This document shows positions 31,737 through 42,138 of a DNA stretch of 64,000 nt, piece after piece. The DNA comes from Chaetomium olivaceum. Lineage: Eukaryota; Ascomycota; Sordariomycetes; Sordariales; Chaetomiaceae. How positions within the stretch are numbered: the stretch's first letter is position 1; each line of letters starts with the position of its first letter. Made by a program: the position numbers and the translations under genes. Under the pieces are notes generated by a model. The model had not been told where the DNA came from. It saw nothing but the letters and a program-made list of their open reading frames with translations, and searched no databases. Location of the stretch: NCBI GenBank assembly GCA_039881045.1, contig JAYWVB010000003.1:496001-560000 (forward strand), in the 5' to 3' direction.

Positions 31737-32396
31737 CTACAGCCTACTCTTCTCGAGCCCCAACTCCAATGCAAATCGAATACCCATAGCAAACATCCAT
31801 ACTCTCGGATCAATAACAACACCCTCCCCTTCAAACTCACGCAGCCTCATCTCCAGCTCAAGCAGCGGCACCTGCAACTCAACAGCAAACTCACCCTTAT
31901 CCAAACGCTGCTTCCCCGCCTCCACTCCCTCCTTATCCTGCGCACACACAAACACGGCCGCCAGCCGGGCCGCGATGGGCAAGGGGTCCGAAGTCAGTGG
32001 TGGGCTCGTGCCGATGACGGTGCCCGTTTTGGTGGTCTCTTCCTCTAGTTCTCTCACTGCTGCCTGCTCGGCCGTCTCAGGGACGGCGTCCCCTGTACGG
32101 TGGTTGTTGATGAAGCCGGCGGGAAATTCGATGGTGTCGGATTCGTATTGTGGACGGAACTGCTGCACTAGAATAGTGCACCACTGGTTTTGGTCGTCTT
32201 TGTAGATGTTGGGGATTAATGTCCCGACTGCGATGTGTGGGTCGCGGTTTCGGAGGAAGATGTAGTCTCGTTCTCGCTTGGTTTTGGTGTCATCTCGAGG
32301 GTCTATGTAGGTGACGGTGCCGAGGCCTTGGTATTTGCCGCATGAAATCACCGTCTTATGTAAGATGTATGGAGAAGTTGACTCTATGGAGGTCAT
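31737..32396 (-). CDS. NUDIX hydrolase, ADP-sugar pyrophosphatase type (Ysa1-like)
   Basis: Intact 219-residue frame from the ATG at 32396. The NUDIX box reads ETAEQAAVRELEEETTKTG after FPAGFINNHRTGDAVP. It carries the REUxEE glutamates that bind the catalytic metals, and the preceding strand pattern (CTILVQQFRPQ, then TIEFPAGF) is that of ADP-ribose/ADP-sugar pyrophosphatases. The expected reaction is hydrolysis of ADP-ribose to AMP and ribose 5-phosphate in the cytosol. No presequence is obvious. It is divergent from the NLR gene, with 685 bp between start codons. Some plant-pathogen NUDIX proteins are secreted effectors, but no signal peptide is seen here, so a housekeeping role is more likely. 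Confidence 0.9.
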   Translation of the reverse strand: MTSIESTSPYILHKTVISCGKYQGLGTVTYIDPRDDTKTKRERDYIFLRNRDPHIAVGTLIPNIYKDDQNQWCTILVQQFRPQYESDTIEFPAGFINNHRTGDAVPETAEQAAVRELEEETTKTGTVIGTSPPLTSDPLPIAARLAAVFVCAQDKEGVEAGKQRLDKGEFAVELQVPLLELEMRLREFEGEGVVIDPRVWMFAMGIRFALELGLEKSRL

Positions 32397-33081
32397 TTTG
32401 AACGACGTGAATCCCGAACAAGGAAGTACCGGCGTAGAATAAGTACCGACTTCGTTGGTTTAAAAAGAAAATATCGAGAAATTAGGCTATTCTGACATCA
32501 AATAGTCTTGAAGAGGCACCCTGGGAGCGCCTCGTTGGAAGCCCTGTACCTTAGCCAAGGCCGCCGATGGGAATGCATTTGGGCTGTGCCAGGCTCCCGT
32601 TGTTTAGGTAGCGAGGTGATTATCCTCTGAGTCTTAGTTGTCCTCGCCCTCTTCCCCTTTCCTCGTCGTTTTCCTTGCATCACTATTTCCTATGTGGAAT
32701 ATCCTCATCAGACCCACGACATGCACTACGCCCCCGTCCTTCGGGGCTTATCGGGCCACACCCCTGGTAGGGTCGTATTCAAGCTGCATGTTCCCCCGCA
32801 AGGGATTGCCATTGGACGTCGACGCGCCCTGGCGCTCTGAGCGGGGTTCCATGCCCATGTTCGCTGCTGAGCCTCAGGTCAGCTAGTACGAGGATGTTCG
32901 TTGATCTCTTTTCCATCACAGACAGAGACCATTACCAACCAACTAGTAGTCTATTGACGTGTCGAGCACGCAACATTTTGCAACTGGGAACTGGCCCATG
33001 GATAGCTCACCCCCCGGCGCAGCACCCGCGGCGAAAGGTTGAAATCCATGTATCAAAAGATTCTTCCCCAGGATCTCCGCC
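32397..33081. promoter_or_regulatory. Shared divergent promoter region between the NUDIX and NLR genes
   Basis: 685 bp between divergent starts. No coding frame is supported. Regulatory role is inferred from the layout only. Confidence 0.35.
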
Positions 33082-36000
33082 ATGAGCCAACTCATCAACG
33101 TTGTAAACCCGACCAACACCGTCGTCTCCGTTATTGTAACGGTCGTCACGATATGTGGCTCCCTTTGGTTGCGCAACAGACTCGCACATGCCCCAGCCGA
33201 AACACCCACTTCCACTCGACGGACTCGGTTGACATTCCGCGTGCGTGGTCTGCCCCTGGATTGGGATAAGTCCCGATTGCAAGCGTTTCTCGCACCACTA
33301 GGCGACTCCCCTAACTTCGGGTTAACTATCGGGTCCCTGGCTACTGAGTTACACGGCCGCTCGCTTACAGCCACCGTCGCCTTCCAGGCCGGAGGATCCG
33401 GGGGGGTACCTCTTCCGGACCCGTGTTGTTCTAAACCCGAGATTGCGCTTGACCACCAGTTCCTCGGAATCACCACTCTCTACACCCCCTCCGAAGACCA
33501 CCACAAGGTGGAGTATGTAACCCGACCACCTTTAGTTTTAGTAACGCGCTGACCGTGCTATTAGTATTATTGCCATCTCTGGCCTCGGTGGACATGCATT
33601 TGGATCCTTCAAGCAGAGAGGCGGAGAGCACATGTGGTTAAGGGACGCACTTCCACATAGCATTACCGGGGAAGATGACAAAATACCGTATGCGCGTGTC
33701 ATGATATATGGCTACGAATCGAGTCTTCCCGGAAGCCGGAGCACGCAGAACATTGAAGACCTTGCAATATCTTTCACCGACAGCCTTCTACCTTTGATCA
33801 CAACTGCGGTTACACCAAAACCTATCATTATCATTGCCCATAGCCTGGGCGGATTAATCGTAAAGCAGGCGAGTCCCCCAGGACGATTCCTCGGTGAATG
33901 TATGCTAACGGACCTCCAGGCTCTTATAGATCTCTCAAAGTCTTCCAAAGACGAACGTCAGAGACTCGTCCAAGCCGTTTATGGCGTTGTACTTTTCGGT
34001 GTCCCACACGATGGGATGGATATCAGATCACTCATCCCGATGGTGGAGAATGGGCCGAACCGCTCCCTTCTCGAGTCTATCGGGAATATAAGTTCCCAGG
34101 TCCTCTCCATTCAGCAACGAGAATTTCCCAAGGCGTTAGGTGGTGAAGACGAGTCGGAGATTGTTTGTTTCTACGAAACCCGCGAGTCACCCACGGCCGT
34201 GGAGGTATGTTTATATCAACCATATACTTACCTGTATAGGTGCTCACCTCCCTTACTTTTATAGATCGATGGCACCTGGCAAATGCAAGGGCCCCTGGCG
34301 GTTCTTGTTAATAAGTCGTCTGCTACGCATTGTCGCCCGTGGGAGGACGGGCCCGATCATATATGTCCTATTGACCGTACCCATTCCGACATGGTGAAGT
34401 TTGCCCCCACGACCACGAATACGAGAAGGCACTGGCACGAATTCAAGGCGTTGCTCGCCGGGCACTTGTATTACGGCACCCAATCTTGTCGGCCGCGGCT
34501 CGGCGATGCTTAGAATTCCTAAGCTTCCCGGAAATAGATGCTCGGCTTCAAGATATCGACCCCGCTACGGAAGGGACATGCGGATGGCTCCTTGCACACA
34601 GAATGTACAAGCTCTGGGCCTCTTCCTCCCCAGGGCTACTTTGGATTAGGGGGAAACCCGGCTCGGGTAAATCGACATTGCTCAAGTACGCACTCGCAGA
34701 CGTCACACAAACAGCCAGAACCAGTCGGAACCGGGCTCTAGTTCTCTCCTTCTTCTTCCATGGTCGCGGTGCGGAACTCCAAAGAACACCGGTTGGTCTC
34801 TACCGATCTCTCCTGTATCAAATCCTCCAGCAAGCCCCCGATGCCCTCAGAAAATTCGTCGCTCCCTTTGGCGAGAAGGACCAATCCGTAAAGGAACCAA
34901 AGTGGCATCCAAAGGAGCTGTGGGAGGTCGTGAAGTCGTCACTTCCGACGCTTTTGCAGAAACGCCCCGTCTGGCTGTTTATCGACGCGTTGGACGAGGT
35001 TGGCGACGAGAATGCAAACGAGGTGCTTCAAAAAATCAAGAGATTGATCGAAAGCCTCGTAACGGTTGAAGGGTGGCCATCGACTCCTCAACCGCTTCGC
35101 ATTTGTTTCACTTGTCGTGATTATCCTGTCCTTGAGGAGGATTTCATGTATTCCATCAATCCCACGGCCCAGAACCACGACGATATCTCGACCTTTGTAC
35201 GAACCAGGCTCTCCACATCACGGCTGAGCAAATCAGAGATTCCCGCGTTGATCGCAGAGCGTGCTGACGGCATTTTCATGTGGGCTCGTCTCGTGGTGGA
35301 GCGAGCCCTGAACTTGCTTAAAGGTGGAGCATCACTTGCGAAGATCGAAAGAATGGTCAAATCCATCACCCCGGAACTGGATGAGTTATATCAAATGCTT
35401 GTTCAAGGCCTCACCGTAGACGAGAGGCCAGCCTCCTTGAAATTGTTCCAATGGATCTGTTGTTCCATACGGCCCCTTGAACTCGATGAACTGCGGTGGG
35501 CTATGATCGTCGATGCGGACTTTGGACACGACTCGCTGGAGGCGTATCGGCGGGACATAGATTTCACGCCCGACAACGAATCGATGCAGAGGAGATTGAC
35601 GACACTCAGCCGCGGCCTTGTAGAAGTAGTGCCTGCGTCTCACGGTGGACGGAGGCCTCGTACCTATGACAAACCGTTTGTCCAGTTCATCCACCAATCG
35701 GCCAAGGACTTCGTTGTCGAGAAGGGCCTGCTGCTCCTGACTTCAACCGCAAGTGAGGCCCCCGAGGCCGATGTCATTGGAGCGGCCCATTACCGGCTGT
35801 CAAGGATTTGCATACGTTATCTGGCAATGGAAGAAATCGGTGGGGCGGTGAAAACGTTGGGTTACGGCCTCACTTATCAGTTTCCTCTGCTTCACTACGC
35901 TACAACTTCGTGGGTGCACCATGTACAACGAAGCGAAGAAAAGGCTGTTTTTCAAGAAGATCTCCTGGACTATTTTGCCTGGCCGTCAAATCATCTTGTG

Positions 36001-37001
36001 GGCCGATGGAGAAAAGCTTACGGGTGCATCAACAGATTTTCATCCCACGCACCACCGGAAAACACAACCCTGCTTCACGTAGCATCGCGCTACCAATTAA
36101 TGGGGCCGCTGCGAGTTATTTTACACAGAGCTGGTCAGTTGAATGTCAACATCGACATTTTGGATTCAGAGAAGGCCACACCCCTCTGGTGGGCCGCTGG
36201 AACGGGGTGGGGAGCCAACATACAGATGCTGGTCGATTACGGGGCCGAGATCGAGGCGAAAAATAAGGAGGGTCTAACACCACTTGCTAACGCGGCTAAA
36301 ATGGGGCATAGGGCTGCTATACAGGTACTGCTGGATCGGGGGGCCGAGATTGAGACAAAGGATGACCTGGGATATACACCACTTGCTTACGCTACCTGTT
36401 CGGGGTCTAAGGAAGCTATACAGGTACTACTAGATCGGGGGGCCGATATTGAAATAAAGGATGCTCGGGGCTGGACACCACTTGCTTTCGCTACCTGTTC
36501 GGGGTCTAAGGAAGCTATACAGGTACTACTAGATCGGGGGGCCGATATTGAAACGAAGGATGCTGCCGGCTGCGCGATGCTGACACCACTTGCTCACGCT
36601 GCTTATCTGGGTCCCAGGGAAATTATACAGCTACTACTAGATCGGGGGGCCGATATTGAGGCTAAGTCTGATGGTGGTGTAACACCATTCATGCGGGCTG
36701 CCGAGAAAGGAGAAGAATATGTTCTACGGCTATTATTGGATAGGGGAGCTAAAGTTGAGGCCAGGGATGATGAAGGTCGGACACCGTTATTGCGGGCTGC
36801 TGTACAGGGTCGGGACTGGGTTATGCGGCTACTAGTGGATCGGGGAGCTATATTGAAGCTAGGGATGATAAAGGTTGGGCGGTGGCACTGCTCTGGTTTG
36901 ATGCTTTGGAAAGGAGGGGCGTTCCTGCAAAGTCACGACTTGATCGGGCGGCCTGGATCAGTGAGAGGTTTTTAGCGATAGCGTCGGAGCAGAAACGCTA
37001 G
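33082..37001 (+). CDS. NLR-type receptor: serine hydrolase - NACHT - ankyrin repeats, with two frameshifts
   Basis: Exons 33082-33512, 33565-33868, 33920-34204 and 34265-37001. The second intron (33869-33919, 51 nt) is GC..AG with a CTAAC branch site. In order: an N-terminal hydrophobic helix (VVSVIVTVVTICGSLWL); a small module with FRVRGLPLDWDKSRLQAFL; a serine-hydrolase domain starting IIAISGLGGHAFGS with nucleophile AHSLGGLIVKQ (SesB-like effector); a NACHT NTPase with Walker A GKPGSGKST and Walker B VWLFIDALDE; and about eight ankyrin repeats ending ..DRGADIE.. each. One C is missing in the C5 run at 34404-34408 (between MVKFAP and HDHEYEKALARI). One base is missing before 36850 in the last ankyrin unit; as read, the frame stops at 36975 after a meaningless tail, and the shifted frame ends at 37001. 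With both corrected the protein has 1252 residues. Such proteins act in fungal nonself recognition and programmed cell death. Confidence 0.85.
36376..36553 (+). repeat. Near-identical ankyrin repeat units at DNA level
   Basis: Two consecutive 99-bp ankyrin units inside the NLR gene. The 79 bases from 36376 and those from 36475 differ at one position only (gcttac versus gctttc). The other units are clearly diverged. Such identity marks recent duplication or gene conversion, as in polymorphic fungal NLR repeat domains. Confidence 0.8.
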
Positions 37002-38489
37002 AGTGTAAGTTGTCAACACGGAGCCAGAATGAACTCTACTTTATTACCGTTCTCAGAGCTCTCGTTTATTATTCCTTCCCCACCGTTTCTCTGCCGTACC
37101 CCAGAGGACCCCCTCGCGCACTAAGTTACTAGGCTCGGGTTGCGAGTCAACGAGCTTTGCGCTAGCCACGCATCTCGACTTGATAGCTTCAATAATAACG
37201 GGGTAGGTATGTACTTAGCCGCTGTACAAGACAGCCCTCGCCACGAGAGCAAGAATCAGTAGTGTGACTCCCAAACCACCGATCCCCCATGACAATTGGT
37301 GAAGACGCACAGGTATATAATGGCATCAATGACAATCAAACTCTCATGTTTGAGTTGATTCCTTTCCAAGGGACCACGTCTCGACTCTTGGGCGGGCGTT
37401 GAAGATCTTTGAATCGGCTCTACGGAGGGTTCCCGCGTTCCAATTAATAAACTGCCCCTTAGAAATCAAGCGCCTCATCATGTCGTTTGTTTACCCGGCG
37501 CTGAAGGGAGTAGAAGAATGGAGGCGACGCGCCCACTGTCCTCCCGCGTTATACTTCAGACCAAAGTACCAACCAACGCAAAATGGGTACGTGCCGAGGG
37601 ACCTACCCCCGGCCACATCACTGCCCGCCTCAGCTTCCAGATCCCCACACACCCCGCCCACCCCAAACCCTCTTCTATCTACACTAACCCAGCCACCATT
37701 ACGACTGTCACCAACACCAGCTTATAGCCATCTCTCCGCCCCCATCTAGCCTCACACGCCCCGCATTGCCCAAGGTGATTCTCGCCTATGCGTTCCATTA
37801 TCGCAGATACTCGGGTCGCGCATTGGGGAGGTGCAGCGGTCGGATAGAGCAAGCACGCTTCACATGGGTATGGGGAGTAAGGTGGGGGCATGGGTGGAAA
37901 GGGTGTTGGAGAGCGTGGATGTGGGAGTAGTGGGTGTAGCGGTGTCCGTAGGTATGTATGTTCGAGGAGCAGGAGTGCAAACTGGGGGTGAATACCTAAG
38001 GCACGGGATGGTTGTTGTCATGAAGGTCCACAGGTACTACTAGCCATATACCTCTACTTGCCCACTAGACACAGGTAAAACGGTGGACTCGGCGCACATA
38101 CATGTCGACCAAACCTCGATTGTAGGGACCAAAACATAACTTATCTAAACGCCCAAAAAAAAACCGCCCATGTTTGCTTTTCTACTGCTTCCTCTTGTTT
38201 GATTTCTTTTAGACCATATGTATCCTCACTTGTTTGCTTTTCTTTATTATTTAGCTTTCCTTTTGAGTTACGTTTTTTTCTTTTGGTCACAGGGTGGTAC
38301 TATAAAGTCTAACGGTTACACTTAGCTCTAGGCTAGAGGCCTTTAGGAAATGATACCAATCAGCCTTGGAGCACCTGGCGTTAGTGATGTGAAAAAAGGC
38401 AAGTGGACGAAGTTCTAGAAGAGGGCACAGCTGCCACGACCGAGTGGTGATATTGCCGCTTCAGGAAACCTAAATCGGCCTCATAGGTA
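37002..38489. other. Intergenic region, no gene seen
   Basis: About 1.5 kb between the NLR and the transposon. Frames at 37399-37749 and 37518-37727 overlap, lack an ATG or a domain, and run into Pro/Thr low complexity, so I do not call them. A T/C-rich stretch lies at 38160-38290. Confidence 0.4.
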
Positions 38490-38536
38490 ACGTACTTGCA
38501 TAACGAAGCGCCCACCATAACGAAGCGCCCACTTTT
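38490..38536 (+). repeat. Left terminal inverted repeat of the Fot1-like element
   Basis: 47 bp with two tandem copies of CATAACGAAGCGCCCAC. Exact inverse of 40305-40351. Confidence 0.93.
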
Positions 38537-38587
38537 TTACACCTAACAACCTTCCAACTCTATCCTCACTTTTCTCCACACAACAAA

Positions 38588-40244
38588 ATGGAATCTCTTC
38601 CAAAAGAAACTCGTATGATCCTTGCGCTTGAAGCTCTCAAGAAAGACCCTAAACTTTCTGTCCGAAAAGCTTCTGCGATCTACGAGGTCTCACGAAGCTC
38701 GCTCCGCGACCGACGCGCCGGAAAGCAACCACGACGCGAAATACCAGCCAACCTTCGAAAACTGACTGACTTTGAAGAGCAAGTCCTTCTTGAGAGAGTA
38801 CTCGACCTTGATGCGCGAGGATTTCAGCCCAGCTCTCGGGACCTTCGAGAAATGGCCGATCGCCTTCGGGCCGCACGCGGCGCGTCGGGGCGTCGGACCC
38901 CGATGGGCACAACGGTTTCGTAAAGCGACATTCCAAGGTTACGACGCGTTTCCGACGCCGAATCGATTACAAGAGAGCCCAATGCGAAGATCCCGACGTA
39001 GTAAACGCGTGGTTTCGGCTCGTACGCAACGTAATCGATAAATACGCGATCCAAGAGGGGGACATCTACAACTTCGACGAGACTGGGTTCCAGATGGGCA
39101 TACTTTCGAGTGCAAAGGTCGTGACGAGCTCCGAGCGACGTGGACGGCCTCGCACAAAGCAGCCTGGCAATCGAGAGTGGGTTACGGTGATCCAAGCTGT
39201 GTGTGCGGATGGCTGGGTCGTGCCGCCGTACTTTGTCGTCAAGGGGAAAAACCACCTCCTCCCTTGGTACCAGGACAGCCGGTTCCAGCCCGAATGGAGA
39301 GTCCATACAAGCGAGAATGGCTGGACAACAAATGAGATTGGCCTCGATTGGCTAAAACATTTCGACGAGGCTACCAAACGCCGTACGAGAGGGGTACATC
39401 GACTGCTCATCCTTGACGGCCACGAAAGCCACCACTCGGTCGACTTCGAAGAGATTTCAAGGCCAACAACATTGTTACACTTTGCATGCCTCCCCATTCT
39501 TCCCACTTTCTCCAGCCTCTTGATGTTGGGTGTTTTAGTCCGCTCAAGGCCTCGTACGGCAAGCGGATTGAGCAGATGATGCGGATGCAGATCACCCACA
39601 TTACGAAGGAGGACTTCTTCGACGCGTTTGTCGAGGCATTTCACGCTTCAATCACAGCGAACAACATACGAGCGGGCTTTAGAGCAACTGGCCTTGTTCC
39701 TTTTGACCCTGAATTGGTAGTTTCTTGCCTCGACCCTAAGCCACTTACCCCATCTCCTCCAAACTCGCGTCCCGGAACAGCCTCGACTTGGGCCCTGAAG
39801 ACCCCATCCAATGCGTACGACGCGACCAAGAGCTCCATCACTCTCAAGCGGAAGATCGAGAACCATCAAGGTAGCTCTCCGACTCACATTTTCGACATCA
39901 TCGACTTGCAGGCCAAGAGCATCTCAAAATTGGCACATGAAATGGTGTTACTCCGAGCTGAGGCCCAGGAACTTCGTACAGCAAATGAGCGACTAAGCAA
40001 GCGCCGTAGGACAAAGAAAACGCGTCTGCAGGAAGGAGGATCACTTAGTTTACAAGAGGCAAAGGGTTTGATGGCTGACCGGGGACTTGGTGATAAGGAC
40101 TGCGAGGAAACGTCAGGGAGTAGTGGTTGTATAACAGTGGGTGGGCCACGCATTCGGCTCTGCAGCAACTGCAAGAAGCCCGGCCACAATGCGCGGACAT
40201 GTCAAGTAGTTTGCGAGATGTCTGAAGACAGTGACTCCGAGTAG
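38588..40244 (+). pseudogene. DDE_1 transposase (pogo/Fot1 type) with three one-base frameshifts
   Basis: Starts MESLPKETRMILALEALKKD after a CACAACAAAATG context. It has an N-terminal HTH (psq-like, SVRKASAIYEVSRSSLRDRR), then a CENPB-type HTH region, then a DDE core: NFDETGFQMG (first Asp), LLILDGHESHHS (second Asp), and LQPLDVGCFSPLK in the third catalytic segment. The C-terminus has a coiled-coil-like stretch (HEMVLLRAEAQELRTANERL) and a CCHC zinc knuckle (CSNCKKPGHNARTC). The frame shifts at about 38886-38892 (+1), 38916-38918 (one T too many) and 39454-39456 (one T too few). Correcting them gives 551 residues, a full-length Fot1-class protein. It may therefore be an active element read with sequence errors, or an inactivated copy. 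Confidence 0.85.
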
Positions 40245-40304
40245 TTTCAATTGATTTGAGCTGTTGTGGCTGAATTGACTTACACAAAGTGGTTGAGGTC
40301 CGGG

Positions 40305-40351
40305 AAAAGTGGGCGCTTCGTTATGGTGGGCGCTTCGTTATGCAAGTACGT
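40305..40351 (-). repeat. Right terminal inverted repeat of the Fot1-like element
   Basis: Exact inverted copy of the left TIR, followed by the TA duplication at 40352-40353. Confidence 0.93.
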
Positions 40352-40353
40352 TA

Positions 40354-42138
40354 GTAGCTGTTTCACTACCCTTCTATTTATTACCGAATGGGTGCTTCCC
40401 TGGGGGTAATAGTACGACATCGAGATAACATAAGTAACCAGCACACCTCTGGACTTCTAATCCGTGCCTTTGGTAAAGCCTCGAAGGTTATCCTTTGATT
40501 TTGATTCTCTACTGCCCTGGCCATACACCATCATTAACCTCACACATAGCCCCTCTTCAGATTCGATCATGGGCACGACTTGTTGACAAGACTGGCCAGT
40601 GATAATCTTTCGATTTGGAAACGGGGATGCACGGTTGTTTTTCCTGTCAAAGCGTGCGTGAGTGATGTTGCCTTTACCAAGGGTGGTCATTATCCTGTCA
40701 CGAGCCGGAGGAGCAGTCTGGCTGGGCCCTTCGCTTCACTCGGGACCAATGAAACTTGGCCCATCCAAAGGCGTGAGTGTGGCAGCGGTACCCTTGACAG
40801 ACAGACACCCACGGGAGAGAGAAAGGCCTTGCCGCATTTATTGGTCTCCTAGTTTTACTTCATTTTTAGTTATTAGTTATCATTTTTTACCCTTAGGTAA
40901 GCCTTTCAACTGACGATTGGTAGTTAATGTATCCACGAAAAAAAAAAAAAAAAAAAAAAAAAGGGACTGATATGCGGTACTTTTCCCGCTTCAGCAAGCC
41001 GATGGCTGTCTTGACTCTCCAGAGAGTTGCAGGTCGTGGAGAACCCCCGTGCCCCATCCAGCATTGGAAGGCCTGAAACGAAGCTCGCAGGTGTGGAGTT
41101 TCCCAAAGCGATTAGAGCCCGACCAGGGAATTGCATGCTCCACCGTGGGAGAGACTTGTCGGATGAGGCAGGAAAAGGGAAAATATTCTGAGACAAAACG
41201 TTGAAAAAAAGGAGAATTGATGATGAAATGCATGATACACATAGTAAATAGCACAAAGTCGAATTCGCATGGTTCAACACGCAATGCCAGGCTCAGATTC
41301 CACTGTTCTTGATGGCAAATATTATAGAATCTGCACAACACAGCGAGGCCCCTGCCCTTGTTCCTGGCCACGGCCCCACCCACCCGATGCAAGCAACAGC
41401 ATTGACAGGGCCCTTGGGCAGCATACACCCCTGTCACGCTACCTAAATATCGCACCGAGCAAATGGAGGAGTGCAGCACCCAATTCGCGGCTGCATTTCA
41501 CCTCCTTTCAACCATCCCCTCATTCCCCCAACTTTTTTCGTCGTACCCCTTTCCAAAACGTCTGGTTCGCGAGCCGGTGCATCGAGAGGATCGTGACAGC
41601 TTTCCGCTGCTGTGACCTCGTTTCGAACGCCCAAAGCAACCCAACCCACACTCATTATTTCCTACTCTTCTTCTTTTTCGGGTTCTGCTCTCTTCTTTGT
41701 CAGTTGCCTTACCTACTTTCTTATCTTCCTTTTCCTTAACCAGTGCTACCTCTTGGCTATCTGCCGTTGATCGTGTGCTGCCGTGCTGCTGCTCACAGGC
41801 CGACAACATTAACAACACTTGGACCAAGGCCTGGAGCTCCACCTACTGTCTGGGAAAGACGGGAGTGCCTGATCTTCAACACCGACCTGCGACCTGCTGC
41901 AACCCTTAGCGCATCCGTTCCATGTTTCTGGCGTGCCCCAGCCGCGCAGCTTCCACGCCTTCCGACGGGCCAATCGCTCCATGTAGGCTCGGCTGAGAGA
42001 CAAGCAAGTCCAGCCTTGCCGACTGCCCCGGAGTCGGCGCTGTTTCCGACCGATCACCGAACAACAATAATACCGTCGTCTGTGCAGTCGCGAATAGAGA
42101 AAGAGACGGGATTGGTGTGGCCAAGGTGGTAGCCCGAG
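40354..42138. other. Upstream region of the ADF-H gene
   Basis: 1.8 kb without a supported gene. It contains a 25-nt A run (40938-40962) and a strongly pyrimidine-rich tract (about 41640-41735) typical of fungal promoters and transcription start regions. The frames at 41269-41739 and 41743-42132 have no recognisable domain; some may be upstream ORFs in a long leader. Confidence 0.4.

Larger units (their letters stand above)
38490..40351 (+). mobile_element. Fot1/pogo-type DNA transposon, complete with 47-bp TIRs and TA duplication
   Basis: 1862-bp element. The left end starts ACGTACTTGCATAACGAAGC (38490) and the right end finishes with its exact reverse complement (to 40351). The inverted repeats are perfect for 47 bp (38490-38536 and 40305-40351). 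Each is flanked outside by TA (38488-38489 and 40352-40353), the duplicated target of Tc1/mariner-pogo elements. Inside each TIR the 17-mer CATAACGAAGCGCCCAC occurs twice in tandem, probably binding sites for the transposase. It contains one transposase gene. Perfect TIRs suggest a recent insertion with little RIP. Confidence 0.93.

Noticed and set aside
37399..37749. Possible F-box-like fragment (INCPLEIKRLIMSFV)
   Set aside because: No ATG start, no further domain, and it overlaps an equally open frame; not enough support.
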